A stretch of 64,000 nt of DNA from Hoplostethus atlanticus. Its lineage: Eukaryota; Chordata; Actinopteri; Trachichthyiformes; Trachichthyidae. A program made the translations under genes and the position numbers. Positions 62,691 through 64,000 of the stretch are shown in pieces. The DNA is taken from contig JAXDDX010000010.1 of NCBI GenBank assembly GCA_034670405.1, forward strand, positions 5,236,001 to 5,300,000, read 5' to 3'. The notes under the pieces are model-generated. The model made no database searches. It was not told where the DNA came from and saw nothing but the letters and a program-made list of their open reading frames with translations. Each line of letters opens with the position of its first letter. The stretch's first letter is position 1.

Positions 62691-64000
62691 TCCCAACAAC
62701 AGCATTCAGGAAGTGACATATAGGTGAGTATAGGTGAACGCCTGCATCGTCTAAACTCTCCTCAGTAGTAGAAGAAATAGTTGACAGTGTATTGCCCCCC
62801 CTAGCACTAGAGTTTTGTTTTTGTTTTTACTGCTTTCCTGTCACAGCCTATAACATTCCACACAGCCCTTCAGTCTTTCTCACTAGTTTGTTTACCTTGT
62901 TTTACCTTGATCCTGATCCAAACTGTATCCTTAATTGCCCTGGTTTGTACTCCCGCTCCTCCACGCTGTTGTTCAGGACTGACTTTTGACGGACTCAACG
63001 TGCCAATTTGCGAATCTCTCTCTATTAGAGATGTGTTCAACTGTTTTTCCTTCACTCTCTCGTGCATGGCAGGGTATCAGAATCCCAACAGAACGATAGG
63101 CAGAGATAAATAATTCACTCGCGTGAGGAAGCTCTGGTTATGCAGGTACACGTGTAGCGCCGAGGCCATTGTGTGCCAAGCTTTATCTCCTTAATCAGTT
63201 CTCTTTGCCACCAGTTAATCATTTGTGCATGCCAGGGCTCAGACACATTGGATTCATTACACGCAGAGGGAGAACAGAGGCAGGATGATGACACCATGGC
63301 TGATAATGCTGACTTAGCCCCTGGACAGTGGTGTAAGTTACACAGGGATTGGATTTGATCGTGCACATTGTGAAGCACTCCAACATCTGATCCCTCCTTG
63401 TCTCAGCACACTGTTTCATGCAATGCAGTGAGTGACAAGGAGGCAGATCAAAAAAACGCCTCGCGTGTGTGTGTGTGTGTGAGCACATGTGTGCAGCTGC
63501 ACCCACACATCCAGTAACCTACGTGTGTGTCCCTGCAGTTTCACAATTACAACACGCAGGTTTCGTTAGTTACAGTAGCAAGTTAGTTACTTACTTCTGT
63601 ACTTTATTTGTGCAATGATAAAAAAAGATAGAAGCGAAGTGATAAAAACAACACAGTAATACAGAATTGTATTATCTGCAACACATGTACAGTGAAGAAG
63701 TGAGGGAACGGTGCAGGCTGTGCCGTGCTGGCATGTGTGATAAGGCTGTAATCCAATGGCCTGTTAGCTCGCAGGGCCTCACACAGCAGGAGATTAAAGA
63801 AGGTGGCCATGATATGAGAATGATAAAGAGACACGGCAGAAAACTGCTGAGGGAACCGCCACGCCTGGCACATATGTCGCAATGCCTGTCGATGTTGTGT
63901 GTGTGTGTGCATGTTCGCCACGGCAGGTACATTATGTGCCAAAGTGTTGGAGGGAGTGACGAGTGTGTGTGTGAGAAACACTGAGAAAGAAGGAGCGTCT

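Larger units (their letters stand above)
55000..64000. other. Gene-poor stretch, no supported gene
   Basis: Contains the MITE at 57.2 kb, SINE pieces at 56.4 and 62.2-62.7 kb and several CA/GT repeats. No exon of a recognisable protein was found. The neighbouring gene beyond CYP1A must lie outside the window. Confidence 0.55.

Overview
The window is nuclear DNA of a ray-finned (teleost) fish. The evidence is two intron-containing genes whose predicted proteins read as a fish CYP1A and a fish EDC3, together with typical teleost repeats: tRNA-type SINEs, L2-like LINE tails, PIF/Harbinger and hAT-like DNA elements, and many CA/CT microsatellites. I cannot name the species.

All the coding sequence I can support is on the minus strand, in the middle of the window. 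CYP1A (aryl-hydrocarbon-inducible cytochrome P450 1A) runs from a TATA box at about 49,675 down to a 3' end near 45,490. It has one noncoding and six coding exons encoding 521 residues. EDC3 (enhancer of mRNA decapping 3) starts about 220 bp further on, near 45,260, and runs to a stop at 24,759. It has one noncoding and six recognisable coding exons giving about 475 residues. The order CYP1A then EDC3 on one strand is the same as CYP1A1-EDC3 in mammals, so this is an ancient block. The two genes work in unrelated processes (xenobiotic oxidation in the ER; P-body mRNA decay), so their closeness is positional only.

Region by region: 1-24 kb has no recognisable protein-coding gene. It holds simple repeats, SINE pieces, a DNA transposon with a SINE nested in it (13.4-13.9 kb), a Harbinger-type element carrying a transposase fragment (14.5-15.3 kb) and a CpG-rich promoter-like patch with candidate splice donors on both strands (21.2-21.85 kb). 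24-45.3 kb is EDC3; its long introns hold an L2-like LINE 3' end, SINEs, a CA repeat, a perfect 74-bp palindrome and two hairpins. 45.5-49.7 kb is CYP1A. Immediately upstream of its TATA box are a CCAAT box, a CRE-like site and then a 174-bp pure TC/GA tract. Candidate Ah-receptor sites (TNGCGTG) lie 2.2 kb upstream and again about 5.1 kb upstream in a GC-rich island. 50-64 kb is gene-poor: LINE tail, MITE, SINE fragments and microsatellites.

I found no clearly new multi-gene system. The observations most worth checking are the CYP1A promoter layout, an apparently missing internal segment of EDC3, the perfect palindrome, the Harbinger-derived element and the unassigned CpG-rich exon-like patches.
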